Positions 7,805 to 16,519 of a stretch of DNA of 43,341 bases are shown one piece after another. The translations under genes and the position numbers were made by a program. This DNA comes from Caldifarciminota bacterium (GTDB lineage Bacteria > Hydrothermota > Hydrothermia > LBFQ01): the NCBI GenBank assembly GCA_027003075.1, contig JALWYV010000049.1, positions 1-43,341 of the forward strand. Reading direction: 5' to 3'. The notes below the pieces were generated by a model. The model did no database searches and had not been told where the DNA came from. It was given only the letters and a program-made list of their open reading frames with translations. The first letter of the stretch is position 1. The number at the start of each line of letters is the position of its first letter.

Positions 7805-8884
7805 CCCTTGAAACAGGTACGTGCGATAAATTTCGGCCACTCTCTCCGGTGACGCGTACTTCAGTATGCTATCCCTTATTTCGGATGGGTTGAAGTATCC
7901 ATTTTCAAGTTTACTGTACACCTCTCTTATGGCATCTGCTACGGCTCCGGGTGTCCTCTCCTTCACCTTTACGGAGTTCCTTTCGTTCAGGAAGTCCCGG
8001 GGGCCTCCGGAGTCCGTCCATACGACCGGCCTACCGCAGGAGAGGGCCTCGGCCAGAGCAACGCCGAAGGTCTCGTACCTGCTCGTACTTACCAGTACGT
8101 CGCTATCTCGCAGAAGCCTTATAACCTCGTCCTTAGGAAGCGGTCCCAGATACTCGCAGTTCGGTGGAAGGCCCTTTAAAAACTCCGATACGTACCACCC
8201 CTCTCCTCCCCCACCTACGAAGAGGAAACGGTACTCCGGCAGGAGACGGGCGGCCTCCTTCAGAAGGATGGGATCCTTTACGGGCGTTATACGGCCAACG
8301 AAGAGTATCCGGCGACCAACTTTGATAGTCGCTGCTTTAGAGCATCCGAAAACCGGGTCGGGTAGTACGCCGGAAACTTTAACCCTGAGCCTGCTCTCTA
8401 TCTCCGATTTTAGAAAACTGCTTACGGCAAGGACTTTTCTGGACATTCCCATCACAAAGCGGGAGAGCCGGGCGTTCATGCCCCTCGCGAACGTGGAGGA
8501 GTGTTCCACGAGAACGAAACCTTTTCTAAGGAAAATCGCCGTAGGTATTCCGGCCGGAAGGGCCATGTGTACGACCACAGCATCTGGTCTGAAGGTCAGT
8601 AAGTTCTTCAGCAGGAGAATGGAATGCATCAGCAGGGCGAGAGGGAGGAAGACGACGCCCATCCGTGGAACGTAGGGTATAAGGAAGGCTTCAACAGGTA
8701 CGCCCTCCCACACGTACCTGCGGTACCCGAACCTGTTCGTCCTTATCAGGGTTATTACCCTGACCTCTCCGATCTGCCGAAGGACTTTTGCGTGGTCGCT
8801 GAAGAAGGGGGTTACGTACGGTCGCTCCTTGTGGGGGTAGTTGTCCGTTATCATGAGGATACGCCTGATCCTACTCCTCCTCAA
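7802..8884 (-). CDS. Glycosyltransferase family 4
   Basis: A 360-residue GT-B enzyme. The N-terminal half has the acceptor-side start [19 protein letters not shown]. The C-terminal half holds the nucleotide-sugar domain: [45 protein letters not shown] with the E-x7-E motif, and [12 protein letters not shown]. These are standard GT4 (GT1 Pfam) features for transferring a sugar from a nucleotide donor to a lipid or polysaccharide. The acceptor is unknown. The start is uncertain: the TTG at 8884 overlaps the upstream gene by 14 nt, and the ATG at 8854 (MITDNYP) lies about 18 nt past a GAGGAGG element. Confidence 0.88.
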   Translation of the reverse strand: MRRSRIRRILMITDNYPHKERPYVTPFFSDHAKVLRQIGEVRVITLIRTNRFGYRRYVWEGVPVEAFLIPYVPRMGVVFLPLALLMHSILLLKNLLTFRPDAVVVHMALPAGIPTAIFLRKGFVLVEHSSTFARGMNARLSRFVMGMSRKVLAVSSFLKSEIESRLRVKVSGVLPDPVFGCSKAATIKVGRRILFVGRITPVKDPILLKEAARLLPEYRFLFVGGGGEGWYVSEFLKGLPPNCEYLGPLPKDEVIRLLRDSDVLVSTSRYETFGVALAEALSCGRPVVWTDSGGPRDFLNERNSVKVKERTPGAVADAIREVYSKLENGYFNPSEIRDSILKYASPERVAEIYRTYLFQG

Positions 8885-9263
8885 CGCTCACACCTTCGGG
8901 AAGGGTTTTCAGTCTCACGATCAGAACGAGCAACGCCGCACCCACGAGCAGGAAGATCCCCCCTCTCAGAAGGTTCCCTGAGTTGAAGGATGCTAAGGCG
9001 ACCAAAGAGGTACTGACCACGGTCATCACGGAGGCGAGGACCTTCACCTTATAAGGAACCGCCCTGTACTCCTCCCACATCCTCACGTACTTCCCGAACT
9101 TCGGAAAGTTGAGTACGAACCTGTACAACCTTTCGGAGCTGCGGGCGTAGAAGTACGCCGCAACTATGAAGAAGACCGTCGTGGGAAGCAGGGGTACGAA
9201 AATGCCAACGATACCGATGAGGACGAAGACCGTACCCACCGCTATGTTCAGAACTCTTCTCAT
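8871..9263 (-). CDS. DUF454 (YbaN-like) inner-membrane protein
   Basis: A 130-residue membrane protein that matches the DUF454 family. It has a first hydrophobic hairpin with GIVGIFVPLLPTTVFF, then the conserved YFYARSSERLYRFVLNFPKFG and WEEYRAVP. Two more transmembrane helices and a short acidic tail follow. The function is not known for the family. It is the first gene of a minus-strand cluster with its own -10 box 9 nt upstream. It overlaps the glycosyltransferase gene at its end. Confidence 0.88.
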   Translation of the reverse strand: MRRVLNIAVGTVFVLIGIVGIFVPLLPTTVFFIVAAYFYARSSERLYRFVLNFPKFGKYVRMWEEYRAVPYKVKVLASVMTVVSTSLVALASFNSGNLLRGGIFLLVGAALLVLIVRLKTLPEGVSVEEE

Positions 9264-9272
9264 GGAGGGGGT

Positions 9273-9278
9273 ATTTTA
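9273..9278 (-). promoter_or_regulatory. -10 box (TAAAAT) of the DUF454 gene
   Basis: TAAAAT lies 9 nt before ATG 9263, and the interval is pyrimidine-rich with no ribosome site. Confidence 0.55.
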
Positions 9279-9345
9279 AATCCGGTTAAGGGAAAGGCCT
9301 TGTGAAGGAAAGGACTGTAACACTGTGGGGTTGTGGCAGTGATAC

Positions 9346-11592
9346 CTACTTCAACAGCCTCTCGCCCGTGTTCTCTATCCCCACCTCCCTCTTCTGCGGC
9401 AGCCTGAAGTCCCTGCTGAAGTTGTACTGCAGAACGAGGCTGACGTTGGGCCATTTCATGCGGTTGCACTTGTAGGAGTAGTAGTCCTCCCCCTCTATCG
9501 TTATCTCGTACCTCAAGAGATTGAAGGGATCCATCGCCGAGAGGACGAGGGAGAAGCCCTTCACCTGCGTCATAAAGGCGATCTGGGTGTATATCTGTTG
9601 GCCGTAGCGCCCCCATACTGCCCTGCGGGGAGCCGTGTAGTCTATCTGGGCCTGAAGCATGCCAACTAAGGCGAAGACGGTTAGGGAGGCCGAACCCCCG
9701 TACTCGCTTGAGGTGATATTCGCGTAGGAGTACCTCCTGTAGTTGGGGCTTAGGTTGAAGCGGAGAAGACCCTTGAGAAATGAACCTTGGAGGTAGAGCG
9801 AGCCTCCGTAGTCGTATCCGCTTCCGGCGTTTATGAACCTCTTGACCATTACGTTATAGCCGTCCCCGTAAGGGTACTCACGGATGTCAAAGATGTTCTC
9901 CCTCTTGGAGGCGTAAATTTCGGGTGTTATGGACAGGGGGCCGAGGGAGTAGTTGGTACCCACCTCAAGGGTGTTGGAGTACTCCGGCAGTACCTCCGGG
10001 TTCCCCTCCCGTATCTCCGTCCTACCTTCGGATATCCTGATCGGTAGGAAGACGTCCCCGTAGGGTCTCCAAACCCTTCGGGACAGGCTCACGTAAAAAC
10101 GGTTCCTTCCGCCGTAAGGGTAGGAGAGGTGCAGGGTGGGGAAGGGGGCAAAGTACTTCACCCTTATGGGGGCATCCTCCGTAGTCACGTTGAACTTGCG
10201 GTCCATGTACTCCAGTCGCAGGCCCACCTTGTAGGAGAGTTTGCCGAGGTTGGAGGAGAGGGTGGCATACATCGCGTGGGTCTCGTCTCTCCCGTTGAAA
10301 GAGTAATCGGGAAGCTCTGGGAAGTTGGGCGTCGTTACGCGTAGGCTATCATAACGGGAGTAAAGTTCAACCTCTCCCTTGTAGCCTGCGTTGAGCTTGA
10401 AATCGCCCATCCTCCTCCCGTATCGTATCTCTCCGAAGCCGTACCTGACTACGCTTCTGCCTTCGTACTGAACGTAGCCGTCGGCTGCGCTGTCGTTGGA
10501 AAACCTGTGGCTGGAGTAGTGAGAGCCGTACAGGGTGAGGGAGAGGGTATGCCCCTGGGAGAAATCGTGGTCGTAGCCGAGGAGGAGATGGTGCCTTGGG
10601 GATGTGAGGGTAAGGATAGTGAAGTTTATATTCGTATCCCCGTTTAAGACGTACTCGTAAAAGGCGCTCACCGTAGGCTCCTTGTACATGCTTCCAACCT
10701 CAAAACTTATCCGGTCCTTCTCGCTTAAAAGGTACCTGAACCCCGCCTCTCCCCCGGCCGTTCTGTCCTCGCTTACGGCGTCCTCTGCGATCATGGCAAC
10801 CGTATCGCCTCCGAGGATGTACTCACCATAAACTAAAGGCCTGTTTATCCACCTCATCAACCTCAACCGGATGTAGGGCTGGAACCTCCCCGTACTCAAG
10901 CCGAAAGTACCGTTCAGCATCCCACCGAGGTAGGAGTTCGCCACCCCCTGAAGGCTGAAGCCGTACCCCGCTACCTTCCTCCTCTTCATTACGATGTTTA
11001 TTATGGCATTCCCTTCGGCGTCGTACTCCGCAGAGGGGTTGGTTATGACCTCTATCCTCTCAACCTGCGATGCCGGTATCTCCTTGAGGCTCATGTTCGT
11101 AGGTCTGCCATCCACGAAGAGGATGTACCTGTCGCTTCCCCTTATCTCCACGTTCCCCTGCGGATCAACCTTCACCCCCGGAACACCCCTCAAGGCGTCC
11201 GCCGCACTCCCTCCACGGCTCACTATATCCGCAGAGGGGGTTATCACCTTCCTATCCACCTCGTACCGTACTTTGGGAGGCGTGGCCTCAACGACGACCT
11301 CCTCCGTCCTTATGGCCTGTGGGGAGAGGGCTATCGTACCGATGTTGGTATCCCTCCTTATCTCAAGGGGGCCGATGAAGGTCTTTCTGTAGCCTATGAA
11401 GTCTGCGGAGATGAGGTACCTGCCAGCCTTGACGTTCTTGAGGACGAAGGTTCTCTTCTCGTCCGTGTATGTGCCTGTCAGTTTGGAGGAGTCTTTGGGG
11501 TTGTGGAGGATCACTACGGCGTAGGCCATGGGCCTGCCGCTTTCCGAGTCAATCACCTTGCCGCTGACGGTTAAGCCTATCAGATATATCAT
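9346..11592 (-). CDS. CarboxypepD-reg / TonB-dependent-receptor-like outer-membrane protein
   Basis: A 748-residue outer-membrane protein. Residues about 8-90 form a carboxypeptidase regulatory-like beta sandwich (VSGKVIDSESGRPMAYAVV). Residues about 110-210 resemble a plug domain (ADALRGVPGVKV, YILFVDGRPT, IPASQVERIEVITNPSAEY, AIINIVMKRRK). The rest is an aromatic-rich beta barrel of the OMP_b-brl_3 type. Such proteins take up or export substrates at the outer membrane of FCB-group bacteria. I see no clear TonB box. The leader MIYLIGLTVSG is very short and uncharged. It is a paralogue of the protein at 35527. It overlaps the upstream ABC exporter gene by 44 nt and has a GGGGGTAAGG ribosome-site-like sequence, so the two are probably co-expressed. 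Confidence 0.85.
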   Translation of the reverse strand: MIYLIGLTVSGKVIDSESGRPMAYAVVILHNPKDSSKLTGTYTDEKRTFVLKNVKAGRYLISADFIGYRKTFIGPLEIRRDTNIGTIALSPQAIRTEEVVVEATPPKVRYEVDRKVITPSADIVSRGGSAADALRGVPGVKVDPQGNVEIRGSDRYILFVDGRPTNMSLKEIPASQVERIEVITNPSAEYDAEGNAIINIVMKRRKVAGYGFSLQGVANSYLGGMLNGTFGLSTGRFQPYIRLRLMRWINRPLVYGEYILGGDTVAMIAEDAVSEDRTAGGEAGFRYLLSEKDRISFEVGSMYKEPTVSAFYEYVLNGDTNINFTILTLTSPRHHLLLGYDHDFSQGHTLSLTLYGSHYSSHRFSNDSAADGYVQYEGRSVVRYGFGEIRYGRRMGDFKLNAGYKGEVELYSRYDSLRVTTPNFPELPDYSFNGRDETHAMYATLSSNLGKLSYKVGLRLEYMDRKFNVTTEDAPIRVKYFAPFPTLHLSYPYGGRNRFYVSLSRRVWRPYGDVFLPIRISEGRTEIREGNPEVLPEYSNTLEVGTNYSLGPLSITPEIYASKRENIFDIREYPYGDGYNVMVKRFINAGSGYDYGGSLYLQGSFLKGLLRFNLSPNYRRYSYANITSSEYGGSASLTVFALVGMLQAQIDYTAPRRAVWGRYGQQIYTQIAFMTQVKGFSLVLSAMDPFNLLRYEITIEGEDYYSYKCNRMKWPNVSLVLQYNFSRDFRLPQKREVGIENTGERLLK

Positions 11593-13114
11593 ACGCCTTA
11601 CCCCCTTTTATCTCCAAAATCCTGTCAAAACGCCTCCAAATTTCCTCGTTCCCGTGCATAACCACCACCAGAGCCTTCCCCTCCGTAAGGGAGAGTACGG
11701 CCTCCGCCACATCCGGAATGCTTTCGGTATCCACGTTCTCAAAAGGCTCGTCCAAGAGGTAGCAGTTGGCATCCCGCGATAGGGTTAGGGCTACGATGAA
11801 CTTCTTGAACTGGCCGGCCGAAAGTTGGGAGGGGCGTTTGTCCGTCGCTATGCGGAACCGTTTGAGGAGGTTTGTGAGTACCTCCCTGTTGAAAACGTCC
11901 AGATTCAAATACTCCCCCACCGGTACGTCCGGAACGTAATTTGGCATAAGGGAGACCTCCCTACACCGGGAAACCCTCCCACGCTCCGGCTTCAGGAGAC
12001 CGGCCATTATCAAAAGGAGGGTACTTTTCCCGGAGCCGTTCGGACCCACCACAAGCACCCTCTCCCCCTTCCTTACGGTCAAACTTACGCCCTCAAGTAC
12101 CCTGCGGTCCCCGTAGGAGAAGGAGACGTCCTCAAGCCTTATCCCTTCGCCGGACCCATCTCCATCTTCGGGGACGACGTTCAAGAGGCTCTCCACCCTC
12201 TCCAACTGCGCCCTCCGGCTCAAGACCTGCGGAATACCCTCAATTATGCTACCAAGGGCGGAGTAGAAGGGGTAAAAGGCCGCCATAAATCCGAAGAAGT
12301 CTCCAACGGTTATCTTGCCAAGGAGGAGGAGATAGACGTTTAAGCCTATGAAGGCCACCTGTACGCTCATGCTCCCAAGGCGGTTGATGAGGACGTACCC
12401 CTCCCTGACCTTCTGAAAGTCGTACAGGGTGTTGAGGAAGCCAAGGGCGTTTTTGAGGACGTGACCTGTGGCCCACTCTACGAGGTTGAAGACCTTAACG
12501 AAGACGTAGGACTTGAGGGCGTCTGTGAGGGAGGAGCGCAAACGGGCCTCCCTCTCCATCCTCTCCCTGGAGACTTCCCCTATCCTCCCCCCGAACCTCC
12601 GCGTGATGACGAAGGATAGCAGGGCGAGGGGTATAACGACGAGGGTGGCTATCGGGGATAGGAGGAACATTACCATCAGGCGAGCGGCGGAGGATACGAC
12701 GGCACTTATGAGCCTGAACATCAGGGACAGGGTTGATATTACGACCTCTTGAGGCTCCTCGTATATGCGACTTAGGTAGTATCCTGGTCCCGACCTGGCG
12801 ATATCCTCGTACGGCAGGAGGTAGTAGTGCCGGAGGAACTTGCCAAGGATGTGGTACCGTACCCCGTTCTCAAACTTGGTGTAGAAGAGGGTATAGAGGT
12901 ACTCCAGAACAACGCCAGCGATGGAGAGGAGGACGAAGAGGGCGAAGACGAAAATAAAGCCCTTAAAGTCCCTGTAGTATAGGCTGACGTCAAAGAGCCT
13001 CTTCTGCAGCAGGGGTTCAACGAACGCCAGAGTGGGGAATATTACGGCCACTACTACGACGTTTATGGCGATGGGCAAGGCGAAGCGCTTAAGTATCCCC
13101 TTGAGAAGTCCCAT
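11549..13114 (-). CDS. ABC exporter, fused permease and ATPase
   Basis: A 521-residue type-I ABC half-transporter. Residues about 15-290 contain roughly six membrane helices. The nucleotide-binding domain follows: Walker A GPNGSGKST, signature LSAGQ, Walker B CYLLDEPFENVD and an H-loop His in VVVMHG. It is slightly shorter than typical exporters (570-600) because the ATPase domain is compact. The substrate could be a lipid, peptide or drug; nothing in the sequence decides this. It starts at ATG with GAAGGA upstream and is followed, with a 44-nt overlap, by an outer-membrane receptor gene. That arrangement suggests a shared envelope transport task. Confidence 0.9.
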   Translation of the reverse strand: MGLLKGILKRFALPIAINVVVVAVIFPTLAFVEPLLQKRLFDVSLYYRDFKGFIFVFALFVLLSIAGVVLEYLYTLFYTKFENGVRYHILGKFLRHYYLLPYEDIARSGPGYYLSRIYEEPQEVVISTLSLMFRLISAVVSSAARLMVMFLLSPIATLVVIPLALLSFVITRRFGGRIGEVSRERMEREARLRSSLTDALKSYVFVKVFNLVEWATGHVLKNALGFLNTLYDFQKVREGYVLINRLGSMSVQVAFIGLNVYLLLLGKITVGDFFGFMAAFYPFYSALGSIIEGIPQVLSRRAQLERVESLLNVVPEDGDGSGEGIRLEDVSFSYGDRRVLEGVSLTVRKGERVLVVGPNGSGKSTLLLIMAGLLKPERGRVSRCREVSLMPNYVPDVPVGEYLNLDVFNREVLTNLLKRFRIATDKRPSQLSAGQFKKFIVALTLSRDANCYLLDEPFENVDTESIPDVAEAVLSLTEGKALVVVMHGNEEIWRRFDRILEIKGGKAYDISDRLNRQRQGD

Positions 13115-13172
13115 AGCTTTTTCCTTCTGCGTGGAGGGTAGTCTACAGGGGAAGGTGCCGGGGTATCAGGCC

Positions 13173-13194
13173 TTTCGCCAGGGAGGTGGCGAAA
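13173..13194. repeat. Inverted repeat between divergent genes
   Basis: TTTCGCC and GGCGAAA form a perfect 7-bp stem with an 8-nt loop. It lies between the ABC exporter and the gene at 13268. It could be an operator or an RNA hairpin; nothing else identifies it. Confidence 0.4.
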
Positions 13195-13249
13195 ATCCTC
13201 CGGGAGGCTCTACGGCGCACACCTGACACCGTTATACGTATTCCAATGT

Positions 13250-13255
13250 TATAAT
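13250..13255 (+). promoter_or_regulatory. -10 box (TATAAT) of the gene at 13268
   Basis: A perfect TATAAT ends 12 nt before the ATG at 13268. Confidence 0.55.
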
Positions 13256-13267
13256 CCTCCCTGCCCC

Positions 13268-14434
13268 ATGATCCGCAGAATGTTAGGGGACGACCCCCTC
13301 CTCCTCTCTGTGGCCGACGAGTGCTTCACGGGCAACCCCTACGGGGCCGCGGAGAAGGCGGAGAAAATATTCTTGGAACGGCAGGACAGGTACTCTCTCA
13401 CCCTCTTAGGCCTGACGAAACCCTTCAACTTCTTCCCCTCCCCTAAGGAGGCCCGAAGGCTGATCGGAATCTCAAGGGCCTTGGGGGTTAAACCGTCCAA
13501 CCTGATGCTGAAGGTGGCCGCACAGTCGGACGAGAGGGCGTTATCCCTTGATTGGAAAGGGAAGGATGCGCTGGATTATCTGCGGGAAGGTATGTCCTTT
13601 GACGATATAGAGGACGAGCGGGACGAGATGACCCTATACACTTCCTTCAACTACGTCTACTCCATCAACCTGATACCACCACCGGGAGAGTACAGGAACG
13701 CCTACGACTACGTGAAATTCTACCACAGGTCGCTTCTGCTCATGTACCGCATAGGTGTGGGCCTCCTTCAGGAGGCGGTGGAGCTGGAGAAGACCATAAA
13801 GGCCTCTGAGAGGGTGGGGGTGTACTTTGCCGTCCTCCCAATCATAGTCTATTCCCTCGCTACCGGGGACGACTCCTACCTCTACAGGGCGAGGATATTC
13901 TACTCCCTCCTCGGAAACCGGGCGCTCAAGGCCCTCCTTGAGGGGGTCATATCCTTTCTGAAGGGGGAGGATTCTGAGACCTACGGCTCCCCCGTCCTTG
14001 AGCAGCTCAAGGACCCCGCGAAGGTGCATTACCCCGCCCTGTCTCTGCCCATCCGCTTCGCCCGTGCTATGAGGGAGGGGAAGTTCTTCGTCTCCTTCGC
14101 CGGCGATGGGGGAATATATCACAAATGGAAGAGGGTGAGGATTCCGAGATACGAATCGTCCTTCAGGGTGTTAGCTTACTTCAAGGTGGGGTCCCACCTC
14201 TTCGGGGATGGCAGGAGGTTTGCCCTTGATAACGCCCCTATCCTGTTCCCGAAAAGTCCCAATCCGAGGAAGACCACCTACGACTACCTCTCCCGCGTGG
14301 GCCATCTGCTTTACGCCCCTTCGGACCTCCTCCACTCCGTCAGGTACGGAACCTTCCTGTCCAAGAGGTATGAAGCGTGGGCCGTGAGGTTAAAAGAAAC
14401 ACTCGCATTTGATAGATCCACGGCTCGGCTGTAA
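13268..14434 (+). CDS. Hypothetical protein, 388 aa
   Basis: I do not recognise this protein. It is mostly helical in appearance, with no signal peptide. One moderately hydrophobic stretch (VYFAVLPIIVYSLATG) may be a buried helix. The C-terminal third is basic and aromatic (HKWKRVRIPRYESSFRVLAYF). Repeated short helical segments around residues 15-115 (GAAEKAEKIFLERQDRYS) recall a TPR-like solenoid, but I cannot confirm that. Codon use matches its neighbours. It has its own promoter and is divergent from the ABC exporter. The Uma2 cluster starts 26 nt downstream. Confidence 0.75.
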   Translation: MIRRMLGDDPLLLSVADECFTGNPYGAAEKAEKIFLERQDRYSLTLLGLTKPFNFFPSPKEARRLIGISRALGVKPSNLMLKVAAQSDERALSLDWKGKDALDYLREGMSFDDIEDERDEMTLYTSFNYVYSINLIPPPGEYRNAYDYVKFYHRSLLLMYRIGVGLLQEAVELEKTIKASERVGVYFAVLPIIVYSLATGDDSYLYRARIFYSLLGNRALKALLEGVISFLKGEDSETYGSPVLEQLKDPAKVHYPALSLPIRFARAMREGKFFVSFAGDGGIYHKWKRVRIPRYESSFRVLAYFKVGSHLFGDGRRFALDNAPILFPKSPNPRKTTYDYLSRVGHLLYAPSDLLHSVRYGTFLSKRYEAWAVRLKETLAFDRSTARL

Positions 14435-14459
14435 AATACTCATAGAGGAGGTCTAAATA

Positions 14460-15026
14460 ATGAAGGAAGCCGTAGTTGATAGGCCAAAGAGAAAGGTCTG
14501 GACGTACGAAGATTACCTTCGCCTCACGGACGACAAACGCTACGAACTCATAAACGGGAGGTTGGAAGAAATGCCGGCACCGTCTTTTGAGCATCAAAAG
14601 TTTCTAAAGAGGTTAATCAATTTGCTCGTTAATTTCGCCGAAATGGAAAGGGGTCTCGGAGAGATTCTACCTGTGCCCTTTGACGTTATCCTGTCGGATA
14701 CAGTAGTCGTCCAACCAGATATAGTCTTCATATCCAACGAGAACCTGAAGAACATAAAGCAGGGAAGACTCTTCGGTCCCCCGGATCTCGCCGTTGAGAT
14801 CGTATCCCCGTCCAGTTATTACAGAGACAGGTACGAGAAGTTCAATCTCTACGAGAAGCACGGCATTAAAGAATATTGGATCGTCCTGCCCGGCGAGAAG
14901 GTTATTGAGGTGTGGTGTCTGAAAGACGGCAAGTACGTTTTGCACTCCGTGGCTGCTGAAAAGGGTGAGGTTAAATCGTGTGTACTTAAAGGCTTCAAGA
15001 TAAAGGTTGAGGAGGTGCTAAAATGA
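14460..15026 (+). CDS. Uma2-family PD-(D/E)xK nuclease-like protein, copy 1
   Basis: A 188-residue protein of the Uma2/DUF820 family. Features in order: an N-terminal WTYEDYLRL motif, YELINGRLEEMPAPS, then the PD-(D/E)xK-like core VVQPDIVF...PPDLAVEIVSPSS. RDRYEKFNLYEKHGIKEYWIV follows with the conserved lysine and YW. The fold resembles restriction endonucleases; the biological role of the family is not settled. It starts at ATG with GAGGAGG about 8 nt upstream, preceded by a TAAAAT that gives a leader of about 20 nt. Its stop overlaps the next start (ATGA). It is much closer to copy 3 than to copy 2. Confidence 0.88.
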   Translation: MKEAVVDRPKRKVWTYEDYLRLTDDKRYELINGRLEEMPAPSFEHQKFLKRLINLLVNFAEMERGLGEILPVPFDVILSDTVVVQPDIVFISNENLKNIKQGRLFGPPDLAVEIVSPSSYYRDRYEKFNLYEKHGIKEYWIVLPGEKVIEVWCLKDGKYVLHSVAAEKGEVKSCVLKGFKIKVEEVLK

Positions 15027-15589
15027 AGGAGGCCGTAATTGAGCGGACGAAAGAGAGGGTCTGGACCTACGAGGATTACTTGAGCGGGCGAATTCCAGCG
15101 GAGGTTTCGGAAATAGTGAAAGGTAAGGAGGTCAGGAAGATGCCTGCGGGAGACTTACACGGTTACTTAGAGATGGAGATCGCATCCTTAATAAAAGGTA
15201 AAGTCAAGCGGATGCTCGTATTGGTGGGGGAAGTGGCGCTACTACTCTCCCGTTCCCCCTTAACCCTCCGTGGGGCGGACGTGGTGGCGATATCCAAAGA
15301 TAGGTGGAAGCTGAAGGGAGGGGCGATAGAAGTGCCTCCCGACCTGATAGTTGAGATAGCCTCTCCCTCTGACAGCCTGCCCTACATCCTTGAGAAGATG
15401 GAGGACTACAGGGGATGGGGGATTAAAAGACAAGTATGGGTGTTTCCGGAGGATAGGAAGGTTGTGGTGGTTGATGGAGAGGGAATTAAGGTTTTTGGTG
15501 AGGATGATGAGGTGGAACTTCTGAAGGGTGCGAAATTCAGGCTTAAGGATCTGTTAAAGGAGGTTGAAGATGAGGGGAGCCGTAGTTGA
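15023..15589 (+). CDS. Uma2-family nuclease-like protein, copy 2 (divergent)
   Basis: A 188-residue member that shares VWTYEDYL at the N-terminus and PPDLIVEIASPSDS with EKMEDYRGWGI in the core. The rest differs from copies 1 and 3, including RIPAEVSEIVKGKEVRKMPAGD. It still carries the Asp, Glu and Lys expected for a PD-(D/E)xK site. It is translationally coupled to copy 1 by a 4-nt overlap and overlaps copy 3 by 20 nt. The pairing of a divergent member between two close copies suggests an ancient duplication with retained function, not a recent tandem array. Confidence 0.85.
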   Translation: MKEAVIERTKERVWTYEDYLSGRIPAEVSEIVKGKEVRKMPAGDLHGYLEMEIASLIKGKVKRMLVLVGEVALLLSRSPLTLRGADVVAISKDRWKLKGGAIEVPPDLIVEIASPSDSLPYILEKMEDYRGWGIKRQVWVFPEDRKVVVVDGEGIKVFGEDDEVELLKGAKFRLKDLLKEVEDEGSRS

Positions 15590-16130
15590 GAGACCAAAAA
15601 GAAAGGTCTGGACGTACAAGGACTACCTTCGCCTTGAAGACGACAAACGTTACGAGGTTATAAACGGGAGGTTGGAGGAAATGCCCGCGCCAACCGTTCT
15701 GCATCAGAGGGTTTTAAACTCGCTTAACGTGTTGATGTATCTGTTTTCTAAGGAAAACGGTCTGGGTGAAGTTTTAACGTCCCCCGTGGACGTCATACTT
15801 TCGGAGACGGTCGTCGTTCAACCGGATATAGTTTTTGTGTCCGAAAAACGTAAGGATATAGTCAAAGAGCGTATCTTTGGCTCCCCCGATCTCGCCGTTG
15901 AGATCGTATCCCCGTCCAGTTATTACAGGGACAGGTACGAGAAGTTTAAACTTTACGAGGAGTTCGGGATTAAGGAGTATTGGATCGTCTTGCCTGGTGA
16001 AAAGGTTATTGAAGTCTGGTGTCTAAAAGACGGCAAGTACGTGTTACATTCCATCGCTGCCGATAAGGGTGAGGTTAAATCGTGTGTCCTGAAAGGTCTT
16101 AAAGTCAAGGTTGAGGAGGTGTTGAAATAA
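15570..16130 (+). CDS. Uma2-family PD-(D/E)xK nuclease-like protein, copy 3
   Basis: A 186-residue protein near-identical in its C-terminal half to copy 1 (PDLAVEIVSPSSYYRDRYEKF, LPGEKVIEVWCLKDGKYVLHS). The N-terminal half is more diverged (HQRVLNSLNVLMYLFSKENG). ATG 15570 is preferred to TTG 15564 because AGGAGGT lies 5 nt before it. Several nucleotide stretches are identical to copy 1, for example the codons for the EIVSPSSYY segment. That suggests gene conversion or recent duplication of the 3' half. It is the last Uma2 gene; the cupin that follows has its own promoter. Confidence 0.88.
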   Translation: MRGAVVERPKRKVWTYKDYLRLEDDKRYEVINGRLEEMPAPTVLHQRVLNSLNVLMYLFSKENGLGEVLTSPVDVILSETVVVQPDIVFVSEKRKDIVKERIFGSPDLAVEIVSPSSYYRDRYEKFKLYEEFGIKEYWIVLPGEKVIEVWCLKDGKYVLHSIAADKGEVKSCVLKGLKVKVEEVLK

Positions 16131-16136
16131 CCCGCT

Positions 16137-16142
16137 TAAAAT
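16137..16142 (+). promoter_or_regulatory. -10 box (TAAAAT) of the cupin gene
   Basis: TAAAAT is followed after 7 nt by the ATG at 16150. It separates the cupin from the Uma2 cluster. Confidence 0.55.
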
Positions 16143-16149
16143 AGCGAAT

Positions 16150-16410
16150 ATGAAAAAGGAAGTACTCTGGACGCACGGGAACGTAAAAGGTATACGGATA
16201 ACCCTTGAAGCGGGAGAGGAACTCGGTTCACACTCCGCACCGGGTAGAGTGTTCATAGTATGCTGCAGGGGTGAAGGGGTGATCAACCTTCCGGAGGGCG
16301 AAGTGCATCTGTCCGAAGGGGAAGTGATAGATCTGGAACCCGGTATACCCCACAGCGTGAAGGCTTCCAAAAACCTCACCCTTTACCTGACGTTGTTCAC
16401 GCAGGAATAA
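16150..16410 (+). CDS. Small cupin-domain protein
   Basis: An 86-residue single-domain cupin. Motif 1 is degenerate: GSHSAPGRVFIV has His28 but lacks the second His and the Glu. Motif 2 keeps the histidine in LEPGIPHSVKA. Small cupins bind metals or small ligands; with this reduced ligand set a sensor or binding role is as likely as an enzyme role. The start codon directly follows a -10 box. It converges with tRNA-Ala, 6 nt away. Confidence 0.8.
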   Translation: MKKEVLWTHGNVKGIRITLEAGEELGSHSAPGRVFIVCCRGEGVINLPEGEVHLSEGEVIDLEPGIPHSVKASKNLTLYLTLFTQE

Positions 16411-16416
16411 AAAAAG

Positions 16417-16489
16417 TGGAGCGGAGGGGACTCGAACCCCCGACCTCCTGAATGCCATTCAGGCGCTCTCCCACCTGAGCTACCGCCCC
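16417..16489 (-). tRNA. tRNA-Ala (GGC)
   Basis: Cloverleaf of 73 nt. The acceptor GGGGCGG pairs with CCGCTCC, the D arm is GCTC/GAGC, and the anticodon stem CCTGA/TCAGG has loop ATGGCAT. The T arm contains TTCGAGT. The anticodon GGC reads GCC. The 3' CCA is not encoded; after the discriminator A comes CTTTTTTT, and the T run may help termination. Confidence 0.97.
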
Positions 16490-16502
16490 ACGTGAGGTGA
16501 AT

Positions 16503-16508
16503 ATTATA
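16503..16508 (-). promoter_or_regulatory. -10 box (TATAAT) of tRNA-Ala
   Basis: A perfect TATAAT lies 13 nt before the first base of tRNA-Ala, in the 30-nt gap after polA. Confidence 0.6.
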
Positions 16509-16519
16509 AGGGGGAAAAA

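Noticed and set aside
7866-8675. Plus-strand 269-codon frame opposite the glycosyltransferase
   Set aside because: Ser/Arg-rich shadow of a clear GT4 gene on the other strand.
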